NCBI RefSeq assembly: GCF_020966775.1
Contig: NZ_JAJKFV010000002.1
Location: 496,001-560,000 of the forward strand
Reading direction: 5' to 3'
Length of the DNA: 64,000 nucleotides
Source of the DNA: Rhodopirellula halodulae
GTDB lineage: Bacteria > Planctomycetota > Planctomycetia > Pirellulales > Pirellulaceae
Part shown: piece by piece, positions 1-8,838 of the stretch
How the letters are laid out: every line of letters begins with the position of its first letter
Position numbering within the stretch: position 1 is the first letter of the stretch
Program-made: the position numbers and the translations under genes
The notes under the pieces: generated by a model
What the model saw: the letters and a program-made list of their open reading frames with translations, nothing else
What the model was told of the DNA's origin: nothing
The model's database searches: none

Positions 1-291
1 ATCAAACGCATGTTGAACGACGGTGTTGCAACCGACGAAATCGAAGCCATCACGTTGGAACAATACGCGAGAGAACTGGCGGCCTTCGGAGTGCGTCAGC
101 TCGACGGGATCGACCTTGCCATGGTCCATGATCGCACTTCGATCGACTTGGAAACGGTGCTTTCCCAAACGCTGACCAAACTTCAATCGATGGAACTGGT
201 CACGTATCACAATCACCATCTCAGACTCACCCAACGCGGCATCCTATTCGCGGACACCGTCGCAACCGCTCTGCTGTCCGAGCCCGAGTGA
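1..291 (+). CDS. C-terminal end of a HemW/HemN-like radical SAM protein (partial)
   Basis: The reading frame is open from the first base of the window, so this is the 3' part of a gene (about 96 codons) whose start and radical-SAM CxxxCxxC core lie outside. The visible tail resembles the C-terminal domain of HemW and oxygen-independent coproporphyrinogen oxidases: a winged-helix-like segment followed by the strand 'LRLTQRGILFADTVATALL', which matches the usual 'LTxxGxxxADxVxxxLL' ending of that family. HemW members are haem chaperones rather than true oxidases; the part seen cannot separate the two. The gene is convergent with the AraC-type regulator. No terminator with a T-tract is visible in the 127-bp gap. 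Confidence 0.7.
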   Translation: MKRMLNDGVATDEIEAITLEQYARELAAFGVRQLDGIDLAMVHDRTSIDLETVLSQTLTKLQSMELVTYHNHHLRLTQRGILFADTVATALLSEPE

Positions 292-418
292 ACCGTCGTC
301 CTCAACGTCCTTGCTTGTTGTGATGAATGACGGGTGAGAGCATTGGTTGATGTTGGAAATCAGTTTGGCAGGGAACGTTGCCTGGCGGAACAATTGTTCG
401 ACTCAGGTGGATTGGCGT

Positions 419-1156
419 TCAACCCTGGTTCCGTTTGCGATACTCCGTCGGCGACATGTTCATGATGCGTTGGAAGCTTCGGCTGAAGTGGGCGTGGTCG
501 TAGAAGCCGCATCGCTGAGCGATGGAAGTCACTCGGTCGTCTGTTTCCCGCAACTTACGAGCCGCGTTTTCGACCCGCACGCGAATCAAGTATTGGCGTG
601 GTGAGCTACCAAACGCTAATCGGAACCGGCGTTCAAAGTGGCTGGCCGAGAGGCTGGCCATCTCCGCCAAGTGCCCGGTGGGAATGTCCTCGCGATAGTG
701 CTCGTGAATGTACTGCATCACTTGCTCCATCGAGTCGGCACTGCCGGATTGCATCCGTTCGACTTGGCGGGAAAAGCCAGCGACACCGATCACCCGACCG
801 CGACGATCTTTCAGTGGGATCTTGCTGGTGGTCACCAAGCGTGGCGAACCCGCCTCTTCCGGTGCACTTTCAATTCGGTTGATGATCGCTTCTTTGGACC
901 GCATGACCTGCAGATCATCCTCGCGGTATTCGTCCGCCCGCGTCTTGGGAAAGAAGTCGTGGTCCGTCTTTCCGATGGCCTCGTCCTCTGAGTGGATGCC
1001 GCAATATTCACATCCACGACGATTCAGTGCCATGAATCGACCTTGGCGGTCTTTCACAAAAAACGACACGTCCGGCAGCCAATCAAACAACTTTAGCACC
1101 TGTTGACCGGGTGCGAGTCGGTCAAAGAAAGCCTCTTTGTCGAGTGTCTTTTTCAT
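419..1156 (-). CDS. AraC-family transcriptional regulator with N-terminal PAS sensor
   Basis: The protein has 245 residues. Residues about 20-130 form a PAS-like fold ('LPDVSFFVKDRQGRFMALN' and 'GKTDHDFFPKTRADEYREDD'), a region that in this family often senses a small ligand or redox state. Residues about 140-245 are an AraC/XylS DNA-binding domain with both helix-turn-helix units ('LAEMASLSASHFERRFRLAF' and 'VTSIAQRCGFYDHAHFSRSF') and the typical 'MSPTEYRKR' ending. The ATG start at 1156 is followed directly by the PAS fold. It is transcribed divergently from the PSD1 cytochrome gene, with about 180 bp between them, so it may control that module; this is inference. The ligand is unknown. Confidence 0.9.
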   Translation of the reverse strand: MKKTLDKEAFFDRLAPGQQVLKLFDWLPDVSFFVKDRQGRFMALNRRGCEYCGIHSEDEAIGKTDHDFFPKTRADEYREDDLQVMRSKEAIINRIESAPEEAGSPRLVTTSKIPLKDRRGRVIGVAGFSRQVERMQSGSADSMEQVMQYIHEHYREDIPTGHLAEMASLSASHFERRFRLAFGSSPRQYLIRVRVENAARKLRETDDRVTSIAQRCGFYDHAHFSRSFQRIMNMSPTEYRKRNQG

Positions 1157-1182
1157 GCTGTTTTTTTACACAAGAATAATCA

Positions 1183-1192
1183 TTGCATGCAA
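1183..1192. promoter_or_regulatory. Palindrome TTGCATGCAA in the divergent AraC/PSD1 promoter region
   Basis: A perfect 10-bp palindrome lies about 27 bp upstream of the regulator's start codon, inside the 182-bp gap between two divergently transcribed genes. It could be an operator for this or another regulator. AraC-family sites are usually direct repeats, so autoregulation through this site is only a guess. Confidence 0.25.
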
Positions 1193-1338
1193 GACAATCG
1201 AGGTGGACGTGAGAAGAATGTCCGATGAATTGACAGCCTTTGGACGACCACAAGCGAGTTCAAGTCTATACAGACACGAGCCGTCCCTCGGATTCTGTCC
1301 CCACGTCGGCAATCCCTCCCCACCTCTGCCAATCAACC

Positions 1339-4300
1339 ATGTTCGTTTCGAATCGAAAAACCATTCCTCTGTTGCTGGCTTGTTGGGCGGTTGCGGCCGT
1401 TCAAGGTCGAGCGGCGGACGAAATTGATTTCAACCGTGATATTCGCCCCATTCTTTCGGACCGTTGTTACTTCTGCCATGGACCGGACGAAGCCAACCGC
1501 GAAGCGGGGCTACGACTGGATGACCGCGAAGAAGCGGCTTATGTGCTGGAAACCGAAGAACTGCTCGACCGAATCGACAGCGATGATCCGTACATGCAGA
1601 TGCCACCTCCGGATTCGAATTTAGATTTGTCGGCGGAGCAAAAGGCTCTGCTGCGGCGCTGGATCAACGAAGGGGCTCCCTACGCGACCCATTGGTCGTT
1701 CGAAAAACTTCCTACTGAAGTCGAGGTTCCCGAAGTCAACCATGAAACGTGGTCACGTCAAACGTTGGACCGTTTCGTGCTCGCCAAAATCGAAGACGCC
1801 GGTGCCAAGCCCAATGCCGAGGCGGATCCCCTGCGTTGGTACCGCCGCGTTACGTTGGACCTGACCGGTTTGCCGCCAACAATCGAAGCCATCGAGAAGT
1901 TCGAGGCTGCAGTCAGGATCGACCAAGAGAATGCCTACGAAGAAGCCGTCGATGAGCTGTTGCAATCGCCTTCGTTTGGCGAGCACATGTCCATCGCATG
2001 GTTGGATGTCGCTCGGTACGCCGATTCATACGGTTACCAAAGTGACAAACTGAACACGCAGTGGCCTTATCGTGATTGGGTCGTGCGAGCCTTCAACGAG
2101 AACCTTCCCTATGACGATTTTCTGACCTGGCAAATCGCCGGGGACCTGCTCGAAAATCCCACACGGGAACAGCAACTGGCCACCGCCTTCAATCGGATCC
2201 ACCGTTTGAATAACGAAGGCGGCGCGGTTTTTGAAGAGTGGCGCATTGAGAATGTGGCGGACCGAGTCCACACGTTCAGCACGGCGGTCATGGGTTTGAC
2301 GTTGGAGTGTGCACGGTGCCACGACCATAAATACGATCCGATCTCAGCTCGCGAATTTTATTCGTTGTCGGCATTCTTCAATTCGATTGATGAAAGCGGC
2401 GTTTACGACCGCACGGAAAAAGTCCCGTGCCCGTCTCTATTGCTTCCCACCGAGGAACAGTCCGCTGAGTTGGCCGCCGCTCGCGTCGAACTGACCAAAC
2501 AAGAAGAACGCTACGCCGACGAAGTCGACCAAGCAAAAGAACGTTTCCAGTTGGTGACGCCCCAAACAGTCGTTCCAAACTCCATTCCGGATTTGCGGCT
2601 TGCTTTGTCGTTTGATCGCAAATTCAACAACTCGATCAAAGATCTTTACCATCCATCGGAGTCGGATCGGGCCTGGGCCGCGATGGTCGATTTGGTGGAA
2701 GTCAATGACTCGGACATCCCCCGGCTCGATGCTTCCATCGCCGATGACGACAAAGCTTTGACAGCGAAGGGCACTCAGGACGACCAGGTTGACTCCTCAC
2801 CGACTCGTAGAGCGTTGAAGCTTGACGGCGAACGCGGTGTGACGACTCACGGAATCGAACCACTGGATCGCTGGATGCCGTTCAGCATTGTGGTCACTCT
2901 GAAGGACACTGAACGTTCGACCGAACGAAGCTTGATCGTTCACCACACCCGAGGAACGGACTGCGGCTACAACGGCTACGACCTGACCATCCAAGATGGC
3001 CATCTCGAATCACGATTGGCTCGCGTTTGGCCCGGCAATGCAATCAGCGTCAAAACGGTGAATCCCATTCCGGCCGATCAATGGCATCAAGTGTGTGCGA
3101 CCTACGATGGGTCCTCCACCGCCGCTGGACTGAAGCTGTACCTCGACGGCCAGGAGCTTGAGACCATCACGTTACGGGATGCAGTCAAAAAATCCGCCAA
3201 CGTCAAAGTGGATCACGGCGGTGAGTTTGTGATCGGGCAGCGTTTCCGTGCTCGCGGTTTTGCCGGAGGCTTGATCGACGACGTCCGTTTGTACGATCGT
3301 GACCTGACCGCGCTCGAACTCCGCGTGTTAGCAACCGGCGAACCTCAATCGGCGGACGCGGCAACATACGTTTCGGCATTCGATGAAAAGGCTCGAGAGG
3401 CCTTCGCCAAACTGCGTCAATCGCGGCATGCGTTCGTGATGGCCGAAGAGGTGATCCAAGAGGTCCCCATCATGCGAGAGATGCAGCAACCACGCGAAAC
3501 TCACTTGCTGGCTCGAGGGGAATACAACGCGGAAACCAATGAATCGACTCGTGTTCAACGGGAAGTTTTGGGTGCTTTGCCCATTCCCTTTCCGGAAGAT
3601 GCACCGCAAGACCGGCTTGGTTTGGCCCGTTGGGTCACGCACCCCGATCATCCGCTGACCGCTCGCGTGGCCGTCAATCGTTTGTGGGGCAACTTCTTTG
3701 CCGAACCGTTGGTTCGCACCCCTGAAAACTTTGGCCTGCAGGGCGATCTGCCCACACACCCGAAGTTACTTGACTGGCTGGCCAGAGACTTCGTCGACCA
3801 TGGATGGGACATGCAACGACTGTGTCGCAACATCGTATTGTCGTCGACCTATCGCCAAGACTCACGCTGCACTCAGGAGCAATACGACGCGGACCCCACC
3901 AACCAACTGCTGGCTCGCGGTCCTTCGTACCGCCTCGCGGCCGAACAAATTCGCGATCTTGCACTCGCCGCGGCAGGCTTGTTGAATCCAGAGATGGGTG
4001 GACCGCCGGTCTCGCCCTACCAACCCGGCGAAGATTTGTGGCGTGAATCCAACGGCATGTCGCCACCGTACCAACAGTCGGTCGGCAAATCGCTGTATCG
4101 ACGTTCGTTGTATTCGGTTTGGAAACGAACCTCGCCGCTACCCAACATGATGGTGTTTGACGCGACTTCACGTGAGGTCTGCACGGTGAAACGTTCGCGG
4201 ACCAACACTCCGCTTCAAGCCTTGGTGCTGCTGAACGACGAACAGTTCATCGAGGCCGCGCGTGTGCTCGCTTCGACGGTGCTGGACCAGGCGTCGCTTT

Positions 4301-4548
4301 CAGATCGCATTGACGCTGCCTTTTTGCAGTTGGCCGGTCGCCACCCTGACGCGACCGAAATGGAACAGCTAACGACGCTGTATGAACGCGAGCAGAAGTT
4401 CTTCGATGAGAACCCGGATGCAGCCAAGGCATTTCTGTCGATCGGCGAAAGAGACCTACCGAAAAACGTGACGCTGAAGGATTTGGCCGCCACCACTTCG
4501 CTTTGCCAAGTGATCCTCAACCTCGACGCCACCATTTGGAAACGCTAA
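1339..4548 (+). CDS. Planctomycete cytochrome PSD1-type protein (DUF1549/LamG/DUF1553)
   Basis: A secreted protein of about 1069 residues. I chose the ATG at 1339 because a signal peptide follows (TIPLLLACWAVAAVQGRAA); an in-frame ATG 99 bp upstream would put 33 non-signal residues in front. A c-type haem motif CYFCH lies at about residues 43-47 in the PSCyt1-like domain. DUF1549 covers about 140-350 and includes a second CxxCH (CARCH, about 324-328). A LamG/concanavalin-like jellyroll occupies about 490-660, and DUF1553 runs from about 755 to the C-terminus. Proteins with this layout are abundant in planctomycetes, but their function is not established. The next gene, 63 bp downstream on the same strand, is the usual DUF1501 partner. 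Confidence 0.92.
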   Translation: MFVSNRKTIPLLLACWAVAAVQGRAADEIDFNRDIRPILSDRCYFCHGPDEANREAGLRLDDREEAAYVLETEELLDRIDSDDPYMQMPPPDSNLDLSAEQKALLRRWINEGAPYATHWSFEKLPTEVEVPEVNHETWSRQTLDRFVLAKIEDAGAKPNAEADPLRWYRRVTLDLTGLPPTIEAIEKFEAAVRIDQENAYEEAVDELLQSPSFGEHMSIAWLDVARYADSYGYQSDKLNTQWPYRDWVVRAFNENLPYDDFLTWQIAGDLLENPTREQQLATAFNRIHRLNNEGGAVFEEWRIENVADRVHTFSTAVMGLTLECARCHDHKYDPISAREFYSLSAFFNSIDESGVYDRTEKVPCPSLLLPTEEQSAELAAARVELTKQEERYADEVDQAKERFQLVTPQTVVPNSIPDLRLALSFDRKFNNSIKDLYHPSESDRAWAAMVDLVEVNDSDIPRLDASIADDDKALTAKGTQDDQVDSSPTRRALKLDGERGVTTHGIEPLDRWMPFSIVVTLKDTERSTERSLIVHHTRGTDCGYNGYDLTIQDGHLESRLARVWPGNAISVKTVNPIPADQWHQVCATYDGSSTAAGLKLYLDGQELETITLRDAVKKSANVKVDHGGEFVIGQRFRARGFAGGLIDDVRLYDRDLTALELRVLATGEPQSADAATYVSAFDEKAREAFAKLRQSRHAFVMAEEVIQEVPIMREMQQPRETHLLARGEYNAETNESTRVQREVLGALPIPFPEDAPQDRLGLARWVTHPDHPLTARVAVNRLWGNFFAEPLVRTPENFGLQGDLPTHPKLLDWLARDFVDHGWDMQRLCRNIVLSSTYRQDSRCTQEQYDADPTNQLLARGPSYRLAAEQIRDLALAAAGLLNPEMGGPPVSPYQPGEDLWRESNGMSPPYQQSVGKSLYRRSLYSVWKRTSPLPNMMVFDATSREVCTVKRSRTNTPLQALVLLNDEQFIEAARVLASTVLDQASLSDRIDAAFLQLAGRHPDATEMEQLTTLYEREQKFFDENPDAAKAFLSIGERDLPKNVTLKDLAATTSLCQVILNLDATIWKR

Positions 4549-4611
4549 GTCAAATTCGCGTTTCGCATTCATCCCCACCCAACACTTCGCATCCATTCTG
4601 CGAGCCATCTC

Positions 4612-6045
4612 ATGACACCTGATTTCGCCCTGCAATCGCAACGTCGCGTTTTTTTGAAACAAGCAACCTCAACCGTGGGTGCTGCGGCCCTGGCGCACTT
4701 GCTCGGCCGAGAAAACGTTTCCGCAGCCACCGCGTCGCCTTCGACCAATGGTTTGCACTTTGCTCCGAAGGCCAAGCGGATCATTTACCTGTTTCAATCC
4801 GGCGGTCCCGCCCAACAAGACTTGTTTGACCACAAGCCGATGCTGGAACAGATGCACGGGAAGGAATTGCCACCCGAAGTCCGCGGCGGTCAACGATTGA
4901 CGGGGATGTCCGTGAATCAAAGTTCGCTTCCCGTCGCGGCATCCAAGTTCAAGTTTTCACAACACGGCGAATCCGGGGCTTGGCTCAGTGAGTTGTTGCC
5001 ATACCACCGCGACATCGTCGACGACGTGTGCTTCATCAAATCCATGCACACCGAGGCGATCAATCACGACCCGGCCATCACGTTCTTCCAAACCGGTTCG
5101 CAGATTGCCGGCCGGCCGTCCTTGGGGTCGTGGATCTCTTACGGTTTGGGCAGCGAAAACGATGAACTTCCCGCGTTTGTGGTTTTGGTCACCAAAGGGC
5201 AGGGCGGGCAACCGCTGTACTCACGGTTGTGGGGCAACGGTTTCTTGGATTCGAAATATCAAGGCGTCCAATTCCGAGGTGGTGAAGATCCGGTTTTGTA
5301 TCTCTCCAACCCCAACGGCATCTCTCGGGATCACCGCCGTCAACAATTGGATGTGATCAACCAACTGAACGCGCATCAATTTCAACGTGAGTTTGATCCG
5401 GAGATTGAATCTCGAATCGCGCAATATGAAATGGCGTTCAAGATGCAATCGAGTGTTCCAGACGCGACCGACTTTTCCGATGAACCGGAATCGACGTTTG
5501 AAATGTACGGGGAAGACGCTCGCCAACCGGGAACTTTCGCCGCCAACTGTTTGCTGGCACGGCGGTTGGCTCAGCGTGACGTTCGATTCATTCAGTTGTA
5601 CCATCAAGGATGGGACCAGCATTCGAACCTTCCCAAAGGCATCACCGGCCAAGCGAAGGAAACCGATCAAGCATCAGCGGCACTTGTGAAGGACCTGAAA
5701 CGCTTGGGCATGCTGGATGACACACTTGTGATTTGGGGCGGCGAATTTGGTCGCACGTCTTACTCGCAGGGCACGCTGACGCCTGGCAATTACGGTCGCG
5801 ACCACCATCCACGTTGCTTCACGACTTGGATGGCCGGCGGTGGGATTCGACCGGGGGTCAGCCACGGAACGACGGACGAATTCAGCTACAACGTCGTGGA
5901 AGATGGCGTGCACGTGCATGACTTCAACGCGACGATCCTGCATCTAATGGGCATCGATCACGAACGATTGACCTACAAGTATCAGGGTCGCCGATTCCGA
6001 TTGACCGACGTGCATGGTCACGTGGTTCAAAACATCTTGGCTTGA
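4612..6045 (+). CDS. DUF1501 family exported protein (sulfatase/phosphatase-like fold)
   Basis: The protein has 477 residues. The N-terminus carries a twin-arginine type signal (QRRVFLKQA followed by an Ala-rich stretch), suggesting folded export by Tat. The remainder matches DUF1501, a family related to the alkaline phosphatase/sulfatase superfamily: '[19 protein letters not shown]', '[11 protein letters not shown]', '[13 protein letters not shown]' and '[18 protein letters not shown]' are its characteristic blocks. It lies 63 bp after the PSD1 cytochrome gene, and such pairs recur in planctomycete genomes, so the two products probably work together at the cell surface. The substrate is unknown. 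A 7-bp hairpin follows 6 bp after the stop codon. Confidence 0.93.
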   Translation: MTPDFALQSQRRVFLKQATSTVGAAALAHLLGRENVSAATASPSTNGLHFAPKAKRIIYLFQSGGPAQQDLFDHKPMLEQMHGKELPPEVRGGQRLTGMSVNQSSLPVAASKFKFSQHGESGAWLSELLPYHRDIVDDVCFIKSMHTEAINHDPAITFFQTGSQIAGRPSLGSWISYGLGSENDELPAFVVLVTKGQGGQPLYSRLWGNGFLDSKYQGVQFRGGEDPVLYLSNPNGISRDHRRQQLDVINQLNAHQFQREFDPEIESRIAQYEMAFKMQSSVPDATDFSDEPESTFEMYGEDARQPGTFAANCLLARRLAQRDVRFIQLYHQGWDQHSNLPKGITGQAKETDQASAALVKDLKRLGMLDDTLVIWGGEFGRTSYSQGTLTPGNYGRDHHPRCFTTWMAGGGIRPGVSHGTTDEFSYNVVEDGVHVHDFNATILHLMGIDHERLTYKYQGRRFRLTDVHGHVVQNILA

Positions 6046-6320
6046 GACGACGATTGGTTGGCACCAATCGAACGCTGGGCGATTGCTTTCCGCACCTCTT
6101 CAGTGAATCGATTGGCCAATGGCTAGCTCGGTGAAGGTTTGGATAGGCTAAGAGCGTCGCGCCGCAATGTGACGCTTCGCCACAGCTGTTCGGTTTGCCA
6201 AGGCCTGCAATAATCCAATGAGTTGGCTTGCAGTGCCATCGCGATTTGCCGGGAAAACTCGGCTCCTGGTGTGGCTCGCATCTCAACGTACCCATCAACG
6301 TTTCCCCCAGGAACTTCCCC
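6046..6320 (+). other. Intergenic region with a hairpin, leader of cydAB
   Basis: This is the 275-bp gap between the DUF1501 gene and cydA. At 6051-6070 there is a perfect stem-loop (CGATTGG, 6-nt loop, CCAATCG) just after the DUF1501 stop; it lacks a T-run, so it is a weak terminator at best. A second palindrome, ATTGGCCAAT, lies at 6111-6120. A purine-rich AGGA at about 6309-6312 is well placed as ribosome binding site for the chosen cydA start. I see no recognisable promoter. Confidence 0.35.
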
Positions 6321-7796
6321 ATGATGGACGTCGAAATCCTGAGCCGTTTGCAGTTTGCTGGAACGATCATGTTCCACTATCTGTTCCCGCCATTGTCCAT
6401 CGGGTTGGGGCTGCAGTTATTTCTCTGCGAGTTGTCGTACTACCGAACCCGGAATCCAGTTTGGGAAGCCGCCGCGAGGTTCTGGACGCGGATCTTCGCC
6501 GTGAATTTCGCGATGGGCGTGGCGACCGGGATCGTGATGGAGTTCGAGTTCGGCACAAACTGGGCGGCCTATTCGCGATTTGTGGGCGACGTGTTTGGTT
6601 CTGCCTTGGCGGCGGAGGGGATCTTCGCGTTCTTTCTTGAAAGTGGTTTCCTAGCGGTGTTGGTGTTTGGTTGGGATCGGGTCGGTCCGACCATGCATCT
6701 CTTCAGCACGCTGATGGTGTTCTTGGGGTCGATGTTCAGCGCGGTGTGGATTGTTGTCGCGAATAGTTGGCAGCAAACACCTGCGGGCTATCACATCGTT
6801 TGGCACGACGTGCAAGGCGAGTCCATGCCTCGCGCGGAGATCACGGATTTTTGGGCGATGGTGTTCAATCCATCTTCGGTCGATCGTCTGACACACACCT
6901 TGATCGGTGCGTTGGTACTCGGTGCGTTCTTTGTCGCGTCGGTTTGTTCGTTCTATCTGTTGAAGAATCGACACGAAGACATCGCACGAAAGTGTCTTTC
7001 GATTGCTCTTCCGACTTCACTGCTGTTCACGTTCTTGGCGGCGATCACCGGTCACGACTCCGCTCAAAAATTGGTCGAAACCCAGCCCGCCAAACTGGCC
7101 GCGCTGGAAGCTCATTTCGAAACCCGTAATGAACCAACGGGGCTCTACCTTTTCGGATGGCCCGACGCGGAACAAGAGACCGTTCACATGGGGATCCAAG
7201 TCCCCAACTTGCTGAGCTTGATGGTCTACAACGATCCGACGAAGCCTGTTCCGGGCATGGATCAAATTCCCAAAGACGAACGCCCACCGGTTTGGTTGCC
7301 ATTTCAAACGTTCCATTTGATGGTCGGTTTGGGAACGATGATGATCGGAGTCGCGGCGTTGGCGTGTTGGTTTTGGTTTCGGCAAACGCTTGATTCCAAA
7401 CGCTGGTTGCTGTGGGTTTTGGTGTTCATGCCGATCGCCGCCATGACGGCGAACCAAGCCGGGTGGATCACGGCTGAGGTGGGACGTCAGCCCTGGATCG
7501 TGTACCCATCCGTGCAGAACGGGGTGGAGATGATAGGCCTCAGAACGGCGGACGGCCTAAGCGAATCAGTGACCGCCGAACAAGTGTTAAGTTCGATCAT
7601 CTTGTTTGGAATCATCTATTCCATGTTGTTCGCGGTTTGGGTGTTCGTCCTGAATCACAAAATTCAACACGGTCCTGAATCGGTGGAGGCGTTGCTCGCA
7701 CATAAAGCGGGCCTGCGTCCGCAAAGCATGTCGGAGCAATTCGAACAAACGGGGAAATCCCACGGCGGTGACTTTCTGGAGGAGGACTCCCAATGA
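6321..7796 (+). CDS. cydA: Cytochrome bd ubiquinol oxidase subunit I
   Basis: The protein has about 491 residues. The start at 6321 (ATGATG) follows an AGGA box and gives the standard N-terminus; an in-frame upstream ATG at 6228 is unlikely. It is the haem-carrying subunit of the membrane bd-type quinol oxidase, which reduces O2 to water without proton pumping. Visible hallmarks are the haem-ligand His in '[11 protein letters not shown]', the 'GYHIV' His, the quinol-loop segment around '[14 protein letters not shown]', and the conserved GRQPW box in '[16 protein letters not shown]'. There are about nine hydrophobic helices. It overlaps cydB by 4 bp (ATGA), so the two are translationally coupled. 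Such oxidases usually serve low-oxygen or stress respiration. Confidence 0.97.
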   Translation: MMDVEILSRLQFAGTIMFHYLFPPLSIGLGLQLFLCELSYYRTRNPVWEAAARFWTRIFAVNFAMGVATGIVMEFEFGTNWAAYSRFVGDVFGSALAAEGIFAFFLESGFLAVLVFGWDRVGPTMHLFSTLMVFLGSMFSAVWIVVANSWQQTPAGYHIVWHDVQGESMPRAEITDFWAMVFNPSSVDRLTHTLIGALVLGAFFVASVCSFYLLKNRHEDIARKCLSIALPTSLLFTFLAAITGHDSAQKLVETQPAKLAALEAHFETRNEPTGLYLFGWPDAEQETVHMGIQVPNLLSLMVYNDPTKPVPGMDQIPKDERPPVWLPFQTFHLMVGLGTMMIGVAALACWFWFRQTLDSKRWLLWVLVFMPIAAMTANQAGWITAEVGRQPWIVYPSVQNGVEMIGLRTADGLSESVTAEQVLSSIILFGIIYSMLFAVWVFVLNHKIQHGPESVEALLAHKAGLRPQSMSEQFEQTGKSHGGDFLEEDSQ

Positions 7797-8821
7797 GTTA
7801 CGACACGCTCACGTTCATCTGGTTTGTGCTGCTTGGTGTTCTGCTCTGTGGTTACGCCATCTTGGACGGCTTTGATCTTGGCGTCGGGATCCTGCACCCA
7901 TTCCTCGCCAAAGATGACCGTGAACGACGGTTGGTGATGAACTCCATCGGTCCCCTTTGGGATGGAAACGAAGTCTGGTTGGTGACGTTCGGTGGTGCTT
8001 TGTTCGCCGCATTCCCCGTGGCTTACGCGACCGTGTTCAGCAGTTTTTACACAGCGTTCTTCCTGCTGCTCACGTGTCTGATTGGAAGAGCGGTGAGTCT
8101 GGAGTTTCGCTCGAAGGTTCATTCCAACGCTTGGCGTCGGATTTGGGACACTGGCTTCTTTCTGTCATCGACGTGTGCCGCATTGTTGCTAGGAATTGCG
8201 GGCGGCAATGTGATGCAGGGGATGCAGCTGGGTGCCAAGTATGAATATCAAGGCAGCTTGCTGGAACAACTCAGTTGGTACCCGTTGCTGGTTGGCCTGC
8301 TGACAGTGGCGTTGTTCGCACTGCATGGCTGCATCTATTTGTACTTAAAAACTGAGCACGAACTGCAGCGAAGGGCGAAAGCGTCAATCACGCCGTTGTT
8401 CTATGCCTTCGCGTTGCTGTATGCGATTGTCACGCTGGCAACTTGGTGGCATGTTCCTCACGCAACCGAGAACATCGCCAACTACCCGCTGCTTTGGATC
8501 GTTCCGATCTTGAACGCGTTGGCCGTGCTGAACATTCCCCGAGCCATGCACCTTGGCAAACCTGGCTACGCATTCTTTTCATCCACGATGGTGATTTTGG
8601 CGCTGGCGTCTTTATTCAGCGTGGCGATCTATCCCAATTTCATGTTGTCGACGATCGACCCCGAGTTCAGCATCACGCTGCAAAATGCTCGAAGCAGTCA
8701 AAACACGTTGCAAACGATGCTGATCATCGCCGGATTGGGAATGCCTTGCGTGCTGAGCTACACGGTGATCATCTATTGGATTTTCCGTGGTAAAGTTCGG
8801 CTGGAACCCAATAGCTACTGA
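7793..8821 (+). CDS. cydB: Cytochrome bd ubiquinol oxidase subunit II
   Basis: The protein has 342 residues. It is the second structural subunit of the bd oxidase and stabilises subunit I. The family signature is clear: 'GYAILDGFDLGVGILHPF' near the N-terminus, then 'GPLWDGNEVWLVTFGGALF' and several further hydrophobic helices. The ATG overlaps the cydA stop (ATGA). No small CydX-like ORF or cydDC transporter genes follow; the gene ends only 17 bp before the convergent IN-motif protein gene. No terminator is visible between them. Confidence 0.97.
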   Translation: MSYDTLTFIWFVLLGVLLCGYAILDGFDLGVGILHPFLAKDDRERRLVMNSIGPLWDGNEVWLVTFGGALFAAFPVAYATVFSSFYTAFFLLLTCLIGRAVSLEFRSKVHSNAWRRIWDTGFFLSSTCAALLLGIAGGNVMQGMQLGAKYEYQGSLLEQLSWYPLLVGLLTVALFALHGCIYLYLKTEHELQRRAKASITPLFYAFALLYAIVTLATWWHVPHATENIANYPLLWIVPILNALAVLNIPRAMHLGKPGYAFFSSTMVILALASLFSVAIYPNFMLSTIDPEFSITLQNARSSQNTLQTMLIIAGLGMPCVLSYTVIIYWIFRGKVRLEPNSY

Positions 8822-8838
8822 TTGCTCAATTCACCGGT

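Noticed and set aside
6051-6070. Intrinsic terminator after the DUF1501 gene
   Set aside because: The 7-bp hairpin is real, but no T-run follows, so it is noted only as a hairpin.
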